Assembly (NCBI GenBank): GCA_001661515.1
Contig: LUVW01000001.1
Span: forward strand, 124,001 to 188,000
Reading direction: 5' to 3'
DNA length: 64,000 bases
Source: Capniomyces stellatus
Taxonomy: Eukaryota > Kickxellomycota > Harpellomycetes > Harpellales > Legeriomycetaceae
The notes beneath the pieces are model-generated. The model was not told the DNA's origin. It ran no database searches and saw only the letters and a list, made by a program, of their open reading frames with translations. Positions within the stretch are counted from its first letter, which is position 1. The number at the start of each line of letters is the position of its first letter. Made by a program: the position numbers and the translations under genes. Below, one piece after another: positions 32,221 through 42,412 of the stretch.

Positions 32221-35200
32221 CTAGTAGATCTTGGGTTTGACGATTTTCTTGTCCTTTTTAAAGGTGGCGCGTTGACCGTCAAAATCCTTTTTTTTAGTAC
32301 CAAGTTTCTCCATAAAGATATCGATAGAGTCGATGATTTTGTCGATGGGATGGATGGAGCGTTGGAACTCAAAGTCATAAATACTTTGCTTTTTGTCGTA
32401 TCCAAACGACCGTTGCCTGTCGGCTTTGCTGTCCTTGCTGTCCCTGTTACTACCGCTATTACCGCTATTGCCACTGTTACCGCTATTAACGCTATTGCCG
32501 GCTCTGCTGTTTCTGTTGGCTTTTGATGAGGTATTGGTTATTGCTGAAGTAATACTATCTTTGCTATTTCTCTTGCTGCTTTCTGGAACCGATTTTTTCC
32601 CCACACCACCACCGATTCCAATGCCGATGCCAGTGCCACTACCACTTGAACTCAAAACCGATCCATGGACACTTCCATTCTTTTGCTTTGCTGTCTTTAT
32701 GCTAAACTCTCTAGAGTAGCTCGAGTTCCGCAACTTTGCTGGGACCAGCACGATATCTTGAAATCTTCTTGGATCGCCTTCCAGGTACTCTGGTACTATT
32801 GGTACTTTTTTGCTGGCCAACAAACTCCCCCTACTGCTTCTTTTCCCCTCAACATCCATCGCCTCGCTTCCATTCGCCTTGGCTGCCACCACCGCTGCCA
32901 CTACCACTGCCGCCGCCACGTTCTTTGCCCCTTGCTTCAACTCCCTTTCAACACTTTCTCTTTTCTTCTCTCCTCCTCTTTCCAAACCCCCTTTATCCTC
33001 CTTATCCTCTTTAATTTCTTTATCCTTTTCACCCTCTTTAATCTCTTTACCCTCTTTATCATCTTTATCCTTTTCATCCTTCTTAATTTCTTTATCATTT
33101 TCACCCTCTTTATCATCTTTAACTACATTATCTTTTTCACACTCTACCTGCCTAGCCGTATCTTTGTCTTTACTGCCATCATCAAACACATTATAAACCA
33201 CCTTCTTGTTGTCTTTGTCCTGAACTGTAACGTACTTGCTGATCATTACCTCAATTCCATTCTCATACTTCATAATCTGACTCTTGCTATTGCTACTGCT
33301 CTTGCTCTCTTCATCTACTTTATTTCCACCTCCATTACCCACTGCTTCTGTTTCTGCTTCCCTATTGGTCTCTGTTTCATTCTTGATATCTGTGACATCT
33401 TTTTCATCACACTCTGCATTCTTGATAACTTTCAACACTGAGTCGACAATACTATTTGTTTTATAAACATCCTGGCTCTTCACTAGCTCAAAATTTGGCT
33501 TCTGAATAATGGTTTCAACCGACTCTTGGTGGTTTTCCAACAAACCGGGCTGGATATTGTCTGATGCTGTTTCGGCCACATCCACTTCAACGACTGTTGT
33601 ATCACTTGTACTTTTATCAACCAACATCTCATTTCCCACTACTTTCATCTCAACACTCTTTTGCTTCTCGTGCTCCAAATCACCACCACCACCACTATTT
33701 TCCCCTTCCCCTTCCCCTTCCCCTTCCCCTTCCCCTTCCCCTTCCACTTCCAGTTCTGTTATCTGCACTCCATTATTGTCCTTCAACATGTTCAGAATGC
33801 CATACAAACTATCGTATCCATAATCACCCGTGTACTCGTCTTCGTATTCCGGTTCAAAATCAAAATCAAACTTCAGATTCAACCCAAAGTCACTAAATAG
33901 GAAACTGTCACTAAATGCATCCAGCTCATAGCCTCCCTCACAGCCTACATCACCTGCATTGCTACTATTTTTGATGCTAGCACCGCTGTTCATCTCGTTT
34001 TCATATTCACTTTGCATTTCCTTCCTTAGATTTATAAACTCAACGCTGTCTACATAAAAGTAGTCCTTGTTATTCAGCCTATCCTTATGCACCTTTCTAA
34101 ACATTTTGCTCCCCTTATTAGCCTCATAATCAACTATCTCCACCTCTTCTTCCTCTTCTACTTTTTCTACTTTTTCTACTTTTTCTACTTTTTCTACTTC
34201 TTCCTCTTTTCTTGACTCTTTTCTTGACTCTTCTACTCCCATTTCTCCGTCAACATTTTCGTTCGACTTTTCTTCCTTTTGTCCCTCAACTTGCTCTTTT
34301 TCTGTATCCAGGTCACTTTCGTCCATTGGCGTCGCTACTTTTGTCTTTTCCAGTTCAACATCTCCCTCGCTACTATTATTACTACCTCCTTTTATACTAT
34401 TCGCCCTATCTTTTCTTTCCTCCCCATAGCCCTCTCCAACCAACACCACATTAGACATCCCATTAATCACATCATGGCGATTCACTATTCCATAATCAAC
34501 CTTTTTCATTCTGCTTATCCGCTCACTTCCAATTTCTCCCAACTTCACCATCACCTCAATTGAAATCTCAACAACCCTGCTATTCTTCCCTGCGCTTTGC
34601 AGTCTTCCCTCCAGCACCCGCTCTTCTTCGCTTATTACTCCCCTTGATCCATTGTTTCCCCTATTTATCAATCCCAGCCTACTCAGTTGGTAGTCGTACA
34701 TATTCTCTCTACACAGCTTTGGCATTATTATTACTCGTGTTTGCTTCTTGCTCAGCACCCCTTTGTTCCCACCACCTTTTTCCTCTTCCATTTCTTCCAT
34801 TTCTTCTTTTTTAACAATAACCACTGACTGATCCTCTTCTCTTCCCATATCTCTGTTATTCATGTTTTCCTTATCTGAACTCTTTTCATTTGTTTCTATT
34901 TCACCAGTTTCCTCCTCCAATTCCTCCTCCAAACTCGCTCCCTTTTCCTCCAAGCTCTTTAACCCCTCTACTCCCTCTGTCGCCTCTTCTATTATCTCCA
35001 AGTTCTCTGCTTTCTCTTCAATCTCCCTAATGTCCTTTCCGCTTTCCTCCCTTCCAAAAAACCTTCTCCCCCTAATAAGATTCCTTGGGTTCCAGAACTT
35101 TGTTTTGAATGTCAATGTCTTTTTAAGCTTACTATCGCTCCCTTGCTTCACAACCCCCCCAATCCCCTGGCTAGTGTAATTAAACGTTATACTGTTCTTG

Positions 35201-35859
35201 TTACCGCCATTTTCCCCCCTCTTTTTCTTTTTCATTCCTGGCAAGTTTCCTGTCGATGTCGATCTATTTATTCCAAGCAACTCTTTCTTCCTTTCACTTA
35301 AATCTCCCTCGCTTCTCTTTTCATTTCCAACATCATTTCCAACTGTTGCTCTCTTGCTACTATAATCCTCACTCACACCAGCCTCACCTCCCACTCCCCT
35401 ACTTACACCTTTGTTAATAACTAATTCTTCTCCTTTTGACCTGACAGCGCCCACTTCTTCAATGTTTATGCCCTCCAAAACTCCAATACTGTTAAACCTC
35501 TTCAGCTTGTCAAAGATATCCTCAAACTCAAGCGACTTTTGTTTCCCCACAAACTCATGATCTTCAATATATATATCCATATCGCCACTATTTATTTTCA
35601 TTTTGTTTAGCTCTACAAATATGTCCAGTCTTCCTTTTCCGTTTTTGTCAACCTCGCCATACTGCAGCTTTATCTCTGGCATATTCATCAACGACAACGC
35701 GTTTCTGCCAACACGACTCTCTGTTATTTCGCTGATATCTAGTATCTCCTGCTCCTCTGATGGTATTGACTTTATCAACGCAAAAGTATCCCTCCCAAAC
35801 GAACTACCTATTGACACGTCAATAAGCCCTTTGCTGCCCTTCATTCTTCTAGACCTCAT
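32221..35859 (-). CDS. Unknown highly charged low-complexity protein, 1212 residues
   Basis: I do not recognise a family. The ATG at 35859 is the first Met of a single uninterrupted frame. The N-terminal 130 residues look folded (for example DTFALIKSIPSEEQEILDI and LQYGEVDKNGKGRLDIFVE). A long Glu/Lys-rich, probably disordered region follows, with coiled-coil-like stretches. It includes a KVE repeat (about residues 555-570) and a Glu-Gly dipeptide run (about 705-720, from a CCCCTT microsatellite). An acidic-aromatic segment (DSFLFSDFGLNLKFDFDFEPEYED) lies near 655. The Ser/Asn/Gly-rich C-terminus ends in a basic tail rich in KKD/KKxVK. No membrane segment or signal peptide is seen. A nuclear or cytoskeletal scaffold would fit the composition, but this is only a guess. 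Confidence 0.72.
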   Translation of the reverse strand: MRSRRMKGSKGLIDVSIGSSFGRDTFALIKSIPSEEQEILDISEITESRVGRNALSLMNMPEIKLQYGEVDKNGKGRLDIFVELNKMKINSGDMDIYIEDHEFVGKQKSLEFEDIFDKLKRFNSIGVLEGINIEEVGAVRSKGEELVINKGVSRGVGGEAGVSEDYSSKRATVGNDVGNEKRSEGDLSERKKELLGINRSTSTGNLPGMKKKKRGENGGNKNSITFNYTSQGIGGVVKQGSDSKLKKTLTFKTKFWNPRNLIRGRRFFGREESGKDIREIEEKAENLEIIEEATEGVEGLKSLEEKGASLEEELEEETGEIETNEKSSDKENMNNRDMGREEDQSVVIVKKEEMEEMEEEKGGGNKGVLSKKQTRVIIMPKLCRENMYDYQLSRLGLINRGNNGSRGVISEEERVLEGRLQSAGKNSRVVEISIEVMVKLGEIGSERISRMKKVDYGIVNRHDVINGMSNVVLVGEGYGEERKDRANSIKGGSNNSSEGDVELEKTKVATPMDESDLDTEKEQVEGQKEEKSNENVDGEMGVEESRKESRKEEEVEKVEKVEKVEKVEEEEEVEIVDYEANKGSKMFRKVHKDRLNNKDYFYVDSVEFINLRKEMQSEYENEMNSGASIKNSSNAGDVGCEGGYELDAFSDSFLFSDFGLNLKFDFDFEPEYEDEYTGDYGYDSLYGILNMLKDNNGVQITELEVEGEGEGEGEGEGEGENSGGGGDLEHEKQKSVEMKVVGNEMLVDKSTSDTTVVEVDVAETASDNIQPGLLENHQESVETIIQKPNFELVKSQDVYKTNSIVDSVLKVIKNAECDEKDVTDIKNETETNREAETEAVGNGGGNKVDEESKSSSNSKSQIMKYENGIEVMISKYVTVQDKDNKKVVYNVFDDGSKDKDTARQVECEKDNVVKDDKEGENDKEIKKDEKDKDDKEGKEIKEGEKDKEIKEDKEDKGGLERGGEKKRESVERELKQGAKNVAAAVVVAAVVAAKANGSEAMDVEGKRSSRGSLLASKKVPIVPEYLEGDPRRFQDIVLVPAKLRNSSYSREFSIKTAKQKNGSVHGSVLSSSGSGTGIGIGIGGGVGKKSVPESSKRNSKDSITSAITNTSSKANRNSRAGNSVNSGNSGNSGNSGSNRDSKDSKADRQRSFGYDKKQSIYDFEFQRSIHPIDKIIDSIDIFMEKLGTKKKDFDGQRATFKKDKKIVKPKIY
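33702..33745. repeat. CCCCTT microsatellite encoding a Glu-Gly run
   Basis: About seven hexamers lie within the coding sequence of the 1212-residue protein. On the coding strand GAAGGG/GAGGGG-type hexamers encode alternating Glu and Gly, so unit changes preserve frame. Confidence 0.85.
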
Positions 35860-37739
35860 TATACAAAGCTAGTCTATTTAATGCTCTTTTTTGCTATCTC
35901 TCTTATCCCGTTTCTTTTATTCTTTGTGCTTCTTACTTTTTTATTTATTATTGAAAAATATATATATATATAACAACACTATAAAAAAAAATCAACTAAA
36001 AAAAAACGGACAAAACACGTTTGACTTTATATATCTTATCCTCTTTCTGCTTGAATTTATTCTGTACTATATCATGTTTGGACTTTTTATTCCATCAATT
36101 TAGTTTTTTTTTACAAGATATTTTGCAATCACAATCAAACTCGAATTATTTATAATTTTTTAATCTAAAGTTCTATTTGATTCAGTCCCATCTCTTTATG
36201 TATTATTTTATCGTTACTAACATTCGTTTTTTTATTTTACTTTCTTTTGCTTGTTTACGGCTTCACAATATTTCCGTTTTACCAAATCCTTGCTGATTTT
36301 GATTACATTGATAGAACTTTATTCCGTCAAGTTTTCAATAACCTGAACGGCTTTTGATTTCAACTCTTCTTGTTATTTTAATATAACCCAAATTCAGTTT
36401 AATGACTTGTTCTCGCATTAATAAAATATATCTTCTTTTTTTTTCCCTACCTTTTTGCAACTTTTTTTTTCTTTTCTAAATAATATTCGTAATATTCACC
36501 TAGTTATCTAATCAAAAATCGTCCAAAACCCAGAATTTGAGGCCAATTCAAGTAAACCCTGCAAGTAAAGCTCTTTTCTCGATTTTCATCGAGCAATTAA
36601 AATGTTCGCTTTGATATTCCAGCTTTACATTCTAATCCTTACATAATCCTCAAAACACTTTTAATTTTGTTTATAGCATGAACAAAGAAAGCTCCTCCCT
36701 CCCCCTCTTGTGGATAATTTTACTGAAATACCCATTTAGCATCAATTTTTAATGTTGTAATTTGTAACACGAACTCTGCCCAATAAATAATATGCTGGAA
36801 TTGCACCCCAATGATTAGTTATAAGTTTGGCCAAATCCGACTTTTTTTAGATTACTAATATCAAATAAATCAGATTTTATGATCAAATCTACTTGACTCC
36901 TTTTTCAATAAGCCCCGTTAATGGCAATATTGCTTTGGCCTTGATTCCTTTTTTTGTACTCTACATTATAGCTTGTTCCATTACTGTTTACATTGGCTTG
37001 AAATCGTGATATTCCAAACCACGACTTGGCTATGTTTTGCCACCAGCTGCTTCAATTACAAAGCACCCCCTTTCAATGCACACACAGCAACAAAAGATCT
37101 TTGTACTGTGCCTAAATAGCAAAGTCGATACATTTACAATATAAGTGGGTGGCCTGGTTTATAAACCCAAAAGTACTATCGACAAACGTTGGATCTTACT
37201 GTTTGTACTACAAAAGACACTTCAATTATAGTCAGCAAACTTTGACAACTCTGCTTGTGACTCAAGGGAACATTTTCACGTAAAATAAACAACAAAATTT
37301 TACTAACTCGAGTTCCATACAAAACCCTTCACCATTGTACACTATTTTAGTAAATATAGTAAGGATTACCAGCAACAAAAGGTGTGAAAATAAATATAAA
37401 TTTCAATATACCACAGTATCTCTTTCCCTATTTTCTCACTCTAACTTGCCTGCCATCATTTATTTATTTGTATATTTATTTTTGCACTCTTCTACAACTA
37501 CGCTCTAACCAACTAACGACAACCACATATACCCCTATCCTATACCTCGTGGGGGTTTTTTTTAATATAAGCATACACGTAAATGTAGATCAATGATGAT
37601 ACCAAAAGCACACACGGATTGCAATGGGGTTTTTTTTTTACATACTTTGTTGGCCTATACATTGCCACTTTAATACGCCAGGTTTGATTTTGTTTGATAC
37701 ACTATCCTGGAGTGTAATTAAATCCTTGTTGATTTTATT

Positions 37740-37830
37740 GACATGTATTGATTTCAATGACAAATATTGATTTTAATGACATATATTGATTTTAATGACA
37801 TATATTGGTTTTAATGACATGTATTGATTG
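37740..37830. repeat. 19-bp tandem repeat, about five copies
   Basis: GACATATATTGATTTTAAT recurs with an exact 19-bp period: GAC occurs at 37740, 37759, 37778, 37797 and 37816. Units differ at one to three positions. A degenerate half-unit precedes the array. It lies 70 bp before the retroelement-like tail. Confidence 0.85.
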
Positions 37831-37900
37831 TCACTTTCACCTCGTGGACGTGATTTCTTTTAATGCATGAAGAATATTTTTGTTGTACGCACACTACAAT

Positions 37901-37960
37901 TGTATGTTTTGTTGTGTTGATTTTGTTACCAATAAACCACATAAATAAAATAAAATAAAT
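37901..37960 (+). mobile_element. Retroelement-like 3' tail, copy 1
   Basis: By hand alignment this 60-bp block matches 59657-59716 at 51 of 60 positions without gaps. Both end in the same ATAAATAAAATAAAATAAAT run. A shared unique segment ending in an A-rich simple repeat is typical of the 3' end of a LINE or SINE. No coding part is recognisable upstream of this copy. Confidence 0.5.
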
Positions 37961-39178
37961 ACACACACTACTTTTGCTGCAATTTATAATAGACTTTTTG
38001 TTCAATTCTCCTATTTACCGTGCTTTGCTGTGGTGAAAACCTCAGCCTACTCACTTTTATTCCATTTACAAGGCAATCTAAAACAAACAACACCCTAATC
38101 ATTTAAATCTGACATGCTTAAGTCTGTTTGGTGTGCATCTAGTAGTTTGTTGCTCCAATACCACTTTTAGACAAACTAATATTCGCCTTGAGCCTCGTTA
38201 ACCAAGTGCAAAGCAACAGCTACACATTAGGTGCCCCCGCCCCTACAGTCCTCTTTCTCCCCAACAGCATTCTTTCCTGTCTATATTAAACCTTAATGCT
38301 GAAATATTTATATTGATGTTTATTTGAAAATTGTGCAACTCTAGCTTAAAGTTAAAAGCATTCAGCTCTATTGGAAACGCCAGCTTATTTAAACAGTATA
38401 CAAATGTAACAAGATTATATATTACTATACATCTTGCTTAATTAGGTTTATATTAAAATCGAGGTTTCCAAAATTACAAATTACAACACAAATTATATAT
38501 TACCAAAGATACCACCAACCATAACCACCATCCTTTTCTCATATTCTATTCTAAGCCATCGAGTTACCAAATAACCCACCATTACACCGATTTGACTACC
38601 AAAGCAGTATTCTTTTTACAATTTCTTGCTTTTTAGATATAACATACGTTTATTCTCAGCTGTTTACTCTTTTTCTTTTTTCAAGTTTTCATTTTTAGAA
38701 TTATATTGCGTTTAGAGTAAATAATTGGATCAATAAAATATATGCCGTATTTTGGATATTTTTAGACCGATCTAAAAACTACATTTATGTTCTATCGAAC
38801 AATACCAAATCAACAGCCGATACCGGCTCAAACACTATTATACAGACAAAAAGTACCCCACCAGTCAGAGCATCTACCAACAAACTTAAAGTTATTAAAG
38901 TTTGCCGTCTCAATATTTGACCCAACAACACTTACATGCACATAACTAGATATCTTTTTAAAAAAAATGCTGTTGGGAACATAGAAGCAATATGACCACA
39001 CTTGTCAATTTACTCTTTACTGGTTACGTTCTTAACACTCCATAAGTCCCAGCTTAAAAAATTAGGAAAACTATACACAAATTTTTTTCCCACAAATTCT
39101 TGAACTTTCTCATTTTTCGGTTTCATTAAAGCCGCAGCTCTGCAAATAAACTGATTTAACATGCGAAAAGTTTGGGCT

Positions 39179-39183
<5 letters not shown>

Positions 39184-39213
<30 letters not shown>
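39184..39213. repeat. (TA)15 microsatellite
   Basis: Fifteen perfect TA dinucleotides in noncoding sequence. Confidence 0.9.
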
Positions 39214-39217
<4 letters not shown>

Positions 39218-40158
39218 AATCGATAATTACTATTATTATAATTTGGGTCTGTATACAAATCATGACCTATTGAAGCTGATTAAGTACGCTTCCACGCGTT
39301 TCTGATTAATCGATGTTGGTCTTTAAAATTGACTGTAATTAAAGCGATTTGGCTCCAATTGGGATGTATTTATTACTGCACTTAATATGCGTCATTTACT
39401 GAACTTGCCAGAGGTAAAACATCATGCAGCTTAGTCAAGTAGTGGGAGCAGTGAAAATTCATAACATGTTACGCGACATGATACATTATTTTGTACAAGT
39501 CTCGGACACAGCTTTTGGTAATATTATTAAAATAAAAGACCAAACAAATAAAAAAAAGATGAAAAAAAAACGAAACAGAGTAAAACTTTGCTAATTATAA
39601 TTTACAAATGTTAAGAGTACTATCAATAATAATAAAATGAAAAACAATGGAGCGCAGTAAAAATTATAAAGAAAGATGTGATATATGGCATTCGATCATA
39701 GGGGAACGGCAGGTAAAAACGAGTGGGTAAACCACCAGACTCGCATGAAAAATTCAGTAACGGAAAATAAGCGAGAATATGAGAGTGGGAGAGAGAGAGA
39801 AAGGGAGAGAGAGGCAAACTTACGTAGTCAAACAAAGATAAACTATACAAGGTTTGAAGATTGTCTGATTAATAGTGCAAGTTTGGTCAATGGCACGAGG
39901 CAAGGATGGGCACAAAAAAAACAATTGGTGTTACTAATATGAGCCAATGATGCACACAGCTCTAAAGAGTATAATCCACTATATTCTATGTAGATTTGCT
40001 GTTTTTCTAATCAAACGCCAAATTTGTGTTGGCGTTTGTGCTTCCAGTTGTCAACCCAGATCAAATAGAGATTTATTTGTGCATTTGTTTCTGTTTTTCA
40101 CCATTCTCTCCTCATCACAAAAATCGAAAACAGCAGCCAATCACACTAGAGTAGTGCA

Positions 40159-41477
40159 TTATTGGTCAAACTTCTTTTTGAAAACCCAAGCTGTGCCGTA
40201 TAATTCACACCCTAGTTCGTGAGCCTTTCTGTAATATAGTGCGGCCTGCTTCCTACTCCGCTTGACCCCAGTGCCATGCTCATAGCACGAGGCTAAAAAG
40301 AGAACCGCGTCTTTATAGTTGAATCTAGAGGAGAACTCAAAGTACTTGATGCCAATTTTTTTAGATTTCTCAACGCCCCAACCATGGAAATACCCTTGAC
40401 CCAGTTCAAACAAGGCCAGCGGAAAATTGGCTAAATCTTTACCGCTAAAATCATTTTTAGTGTTGTTGGAAATTTCAAATCCGACATCAACGGCCTTTTT
40501 GATGTTTGAAAATGCTTTGAACTCGTCAACCTCAACACCCTATTTACGGATTAAAAAAAAACAAAAACAAAAAGATAATCAAGTAAAGGTGCTTAGTAGA
40601 TATCTGATTGTGGTAGCAACCAAGGAATGGCTGGTGCCAACCTGGAGGATAAATGAAAGCATTTGATGGTGCTGGTTATGAGTAAATGGTGAAATAAACC
40701 TACCCAGCCATGCCGTAAACAAAGCCCATAGAACAGCAAACCAGTCAAGTTCGAGTAGTCTGCAGACTTTTTAAAGTAAGCAAACGCGTTGGTGTAATCG
40801 CCTTTCTCATAAAACATTGTCGCTGTTTCAAAAAACTCGTCGCCTCTTTGTAGAGCCAGCTTCTGTCTTTCTTTTCCCGTTAACTGCACAGAAACCTCGC
40901 CCTTGTATGTACTTGACCTTGCCATTTTTGACGATTCCATGAGACGGCTAAAGCTAGGGGGTAATTGCTCAGGTGTTGAGTTACTTAGCAGCGAATGGTT
41001 GCTGGTATATATTTTTGATTGAGAATTCAGTTTGCCGTACGGGCCAGAGTATTCTGTTTGGGTAGAGCCTCTTGCATTAGCTAGTATGTTGCTATCGATA
41101 ATGTTTGACATTGTTGAGTTATGAAGTACGCTGTCGGTGTTATTTTGTACTTTTGCATCAAAAGAATCGATTGAATGGTAACTGTCACAGTCGTTGAAAT
41201 CTTCTGCATCTATCATGTTTAGTGTTCGTGAAACTGATGATTCTAGTTCAAGCAGGTCAATGTGTTTGCTTGGCGCAGTATTGACCTTGGTTTTATAACT
41301 TTTTGTCAAAAACTCATTGTATTTGGCATCGTGAATCGCATTTATTGCCTCCTTCTCTTTACTCGTTAGAACATCCAATGTTTTAAGCTTTTTGTTAAAC
41401 TCACTTTGTATTCTATCATTTGACATTTTTCTCATGCCATTCATTTTAAAGCTTCGTATCGGAGTATTGCTAGACAT
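40159..41477 (-). CDS. Sel1-repeat protein
   Basis: Exon 1 (41477-40704) and exon 2 (40539-40159) give 384 residues. The 164-bp intron (40703-40540) has a GTAGGT donor and AATAG acceptor in phase 0. It joins CLRHGW to GVEVDEF, completing a Sel1-type G-x-G-V-x motif across the splice. The N-terminal half is Ser/Asn-rich and probably disordered. From about residue 205 there are Sel1-like helical units: FYEKGDYTNAFAYFKKSADY, then GYFHGWGVEKS, then CYEHGTGVKRSRKQAALYYRKAHELG. Sel1 repeats serve as protein-interaction scaffolds. In fungi they occur in chitin-synthase activators (Skt5/Chs4) among others, but the array here is short and lacks a C-terminal CAAX box, so I do not assign that function. 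Confidence 0.82.
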
Positions 41478-41945
41478 TTTATTTTTTATGAAATACCCTC
41501 TCGTTTGTCGCTTTTACCTCGTATAAACGTTACGCTTTGCCGTATGTTGCTTGTGCTTTTACGTTTTTGTACTCTCGCCTTAAATGTTATCTATTGTGTT
41601 GCGTTGCAAGAAGTTTTTTTTTTACATAGTACCTAATGAAATAATAGTGAAAGGAGCTTTGAACTGCAGGTGCTAGTCACCAGACTCGGATATTGTATTT
41701 TATCAGGCTTTTCTTTTTTTGTCGAGTTTATTGATGTTTCTGATGCTTTCGACGAATCTATTAGTAGATTTAGACTTTGTTTTTAAGCACAGGGTGTTTA
41801 TAATTAATATGGTTTGAACCAAGTTGGTCTTGAAAAGTGTATTGTTACAACCTTTATTACTTTAATTAACAGCTCCACTTGAATTGTGTAGTTGATTATT
41901 TTTAAAGTTTCGCCCAACCTGTTTAATTTTCTTTGAATTTTTTTT

Positions 41946-41974
41946 ACTTTTTTACTTTTTTACTTTTTTACTTT
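41946..41974. repeat. ACTTTTTT octamer repeat
   Basis: The dinucleotide AC recurs at 41946, 41954, 41962 and 41970, separated by T runs, giving an exact 8-bp period. It lies about 470 bp upstream of the Sel1 gene start. Confidence 0.8.
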
Positions 41975-42380
41975 AAACTACAGTTATAAAGCGAGTTTAG
42001 TTGCATTGATTTAAATCTTCGTGATTAGTAAAACCAGACTAATAGCTCGTCTTTTTTAATCTAGTATCATCTAAACCAAATCGTCTAACGTTATTTCGTT
42101 ACTAAACAATTTACTTTTTTGTTCACGGATTTTACGATCAAATAGAAAACAAAGAAACACTATTGGCTGAGAAAATTCTTATTTAAGTTCCTTCTCACCT
42201 TTACTTTATCACAATTTTTTTTTACATTTATTATCACAATTTCTTTATCGAGTTAATAGTTATCACCACTTTTTCTTTTTTTTTTCTCCCTCATTGTTCT
42301 TTTTTTTACTTTTAATTTGGCTGGTTTACATTTCGTTAATCTAGTTATTTATGTCACTACCTTATAAAAGTTGGTAAAAA

Positions 42381-42412
42381 CAGAAAAACAGAAAAACAGA
42401 AAAACAGAAAAA
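42381..42412. repeat. (CAGAAAAA)4 minisatellite
   Basis: Four perfect octamers in noncoding sequence. Confidence 0.9.

Larger units (their letters stand above)
35860..40158. other. 4.3-kb AT-rich region without a convincing gene
   Basis: T-rich leader sequence of the upstream gene, then AT-rich spacer. Notable contents are a 19-bp tandem repeat (37740-37830), a retroelement-like tail (37901-37960) and a TA microsatellite (39184-39213). An ATG ORF of 85 codons at 39685-39942 contains a GAGAGA repeat, lies downstream of the Sel1 gene and looks noncoding. No RNA gene recognised. Confidence 0.5.

Noticed and set aside
32665..35179. Several + strand ORFs rich in Ser/Leu/Phe/Pro
   Set aside because: They lie opposite the Glu/Lys-rich 1212-residue protein; complements of GAA/AAG codons are rarely stops, so these open frames are expected.
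39685..39942. 85-codon ATG ORF
   Set aside because: Its centre is a GAGAGA microsatellite (Arg-Glu run) and the rest lacks coding character.
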